6,522 bases of DNA from assembly GCA_027487055.1 (NCBI GenBank), contig JAIYEJ010000184.1, positions 1-6,522 on the forward strand, read 5' to 3'. The DNA comes from Methylotenera sp. GTDB lineage: Bacteria > Pseudomonadota > Gammaproteobacteria > Burkholderiales > Methylophilaceae. Each line of letters opens with the position of its first letter. Position 1 is the first letter of the stretch. Positions 6,051 through 6,522 of the stretch are shown here, one piece after another. The notes below the pieces were generated by a model that saw only the letters and a list, made by a program, of their open reading frames with translations, was not told where the DNA came from and searched no databases. The position numbers and the translations under genes are program-made.

Positions 6051-6133
6051 ACGCATAACACGCAGTAAGCAAAATGGCGCTACAACCACATCCAAGAGAA
6101 AGCGCCACATTGCCTACTGCGGGACCGTTAGCA
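6051..6133 (+). repeat. attC-like recombination site / imperfect palindrome after pycC
   Basis: The site runs from ACGCATAAC (6051-6059) to GTTAGCA (6127-6133). Inside, arms 6061-6081 and 6101-6121 pair at 18 of 21 positions (CGCAGTA with TACTGCG; TGGCGCT with AGCGCCA) around a 19-base loop, with three mismatches in the stem. Outside them, GCATAAC and GTTAGC pair as well if one A bulges out. This matches the architecture of integron attC sites: outer R''/R' boxes ending in AAC and starting with GTT, unequal spacers, an imperfect stem with extrahelical bases. The next gene begins a short leader later (ATG 6167). No integrase is visible, so the class is inferred from structure. It could instead serve as a transcript-end hairpin, but no T-run follows. 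Confidence 0.6.
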
Positions 6134-6166
6134 GCCACTTTAAGACACAATTAACAGACGATATCA

Positions 6167-6400
6167 ATGAAAATAGAGTGCTTATTTTGGAATATTAAAG
6201 ACGTATACAACAATCAACGTTTAGATTTCTTTAACACCTATGCCCAGAAATTTGACGTGATAGTTTTAGCCGAAGCTCATAATGTCATTATAAACAATCA
6301 AATAAATAATTTTATACCCATTCAACCATTTCAGACAAGTGGACGAGAATGGATTAAAAATGTTGGTACAAACATTGACTTCCGAACCTATAGGAAATGA
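6167..6400 (+). pseudogene. N-terminal fragment of an endonuclease/exonuclease/phosphatase family gene
   Basis: The 77-residue frame starts like an EEP (DNase I-like) enzyme: LFWNIK with N9, then DVIVLAEA with E36 at the usual place of the metal-binding Glu. EEP proteins are normally about 250 residues or more and need later N, D and H motifs, all missing here. The match fades near REWIK (about 6350-6357); the remaining 16 or so codons look like chance read-through into the sequence of the next gene, which is open in another frame. I therefore read it as a gene cut short by recombination rather than a complete small protein. Its ATG lies about 35 bases after GTTAGCA, the usual spacing for the first gene after an attC-type boundary. 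Confidence 0.5.
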
Positions 6401-6522
6401 AAACCCAAAAGGTTTCTGCTTTTCAACCAGTTTTGCACTCTCAATTTATCTTGACGCATTTGGATATCAGAACTCAATAGCGGAGGGTGATTTCAATTGT
6501 GCACATTATTGGTTAAATCTTA
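6360..6522 (+). CDS. 5' part of an unidentified gene, possibly with a Cys-His (transglutaminase-like) core
   Basis: A frame opening at ATG 6360 stays open for 54 codons to the window edge, overlapping the EEP fragment in a different frame. The peptide includes GFCFSTSFALSIYL (residues 18-31), with a Cys at the start of a hydrophobic helix, then AEGDFN and HYWLNL. A Cys leading a helix followed by HYWL recalls transglutaminase-like or papain-fold proteins, and small Bacteroidota hypothetical proteins with this pattern seem familiar to me, but the fragment is too short to name. The true N-terminus is uncertain: ATG 6360 may be a secondary start created where the EEP fragment joins this gene. 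The GDFN string could alternatively be taken as an EEP motif after a frameshift, but it comes too early for that. Confidence 0.5.
   Translation, partial: MLVQTLTSEPIGNENPKGFCFSTSFALSIYLDAFGYQNSIAEGDFNCAHYWLNL

Overview
The window looks like an accessory defence region from a Bacteroidota chromosome or mobile element. It is strongly AT-rich, has no Shine-Dalgarno-type sites before the genes, and carries two matches to the Bacteroidota -7 promoter consensus TAnnTTTG, one ahead of each defence operon. The phylum is inferred; nothing here fixes the genus.

Layout, all genes on the + strand: the 3' end of an unidentified gene (1-183); a gene-poor stretch with small hairpins (184-476); leader copy 1, holding only the last part of a helix-turn-helix gene (about 477-690); a two-gene Hachiman anti-phage system, hamA and hamB (710-3819); leader copy 2, with palindromes and an intact 110-residue helix-turn-helix gene (about 3886-4690); a two-gene Pycsar anti-phage system, pycTM and pycC (4770-6046); an attC-like imperfect palindrome (6051-6133); the N-terminal part of an endonuclease/exonuclease/phosphatase family gene, apparently broken (6167-6400); and the start of another gene that runs off the right edge (6360-6522).

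Two structural points go beyond the gene list. First, both defence systems sit behind paralogous copies of one leader: a shared 20-base motif, a helix-turn-helix gene, the perfect inverted repeat ACCCCAAAATGGGGT, then a TATTTTTG promoter. In copy 1 the regulator is reduced to its C-terminal codons. This suggests one expression platform that was duplicated and now drives two unrelated cargoes. Second, the Pycsar operon is bounded like an integron gene cassette. It is preceded by GTTATGCGT and followed by the exact complement ACGCATAAC, which opens a 21+21-base imperfect hairpin ending in GTTAGCA, where the next gene's short leader begins. No integron integrase is in the window.

Functionally, Hachiman (DNA-sensing helicase with nuclease) and Pycsar (cyclic pyrimidine signal with membrane effector) would be two independent anti-phage layers. 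The intact helix-turn-helix protein may regulate one or both through the shared palindrome; that is a hypothesis.
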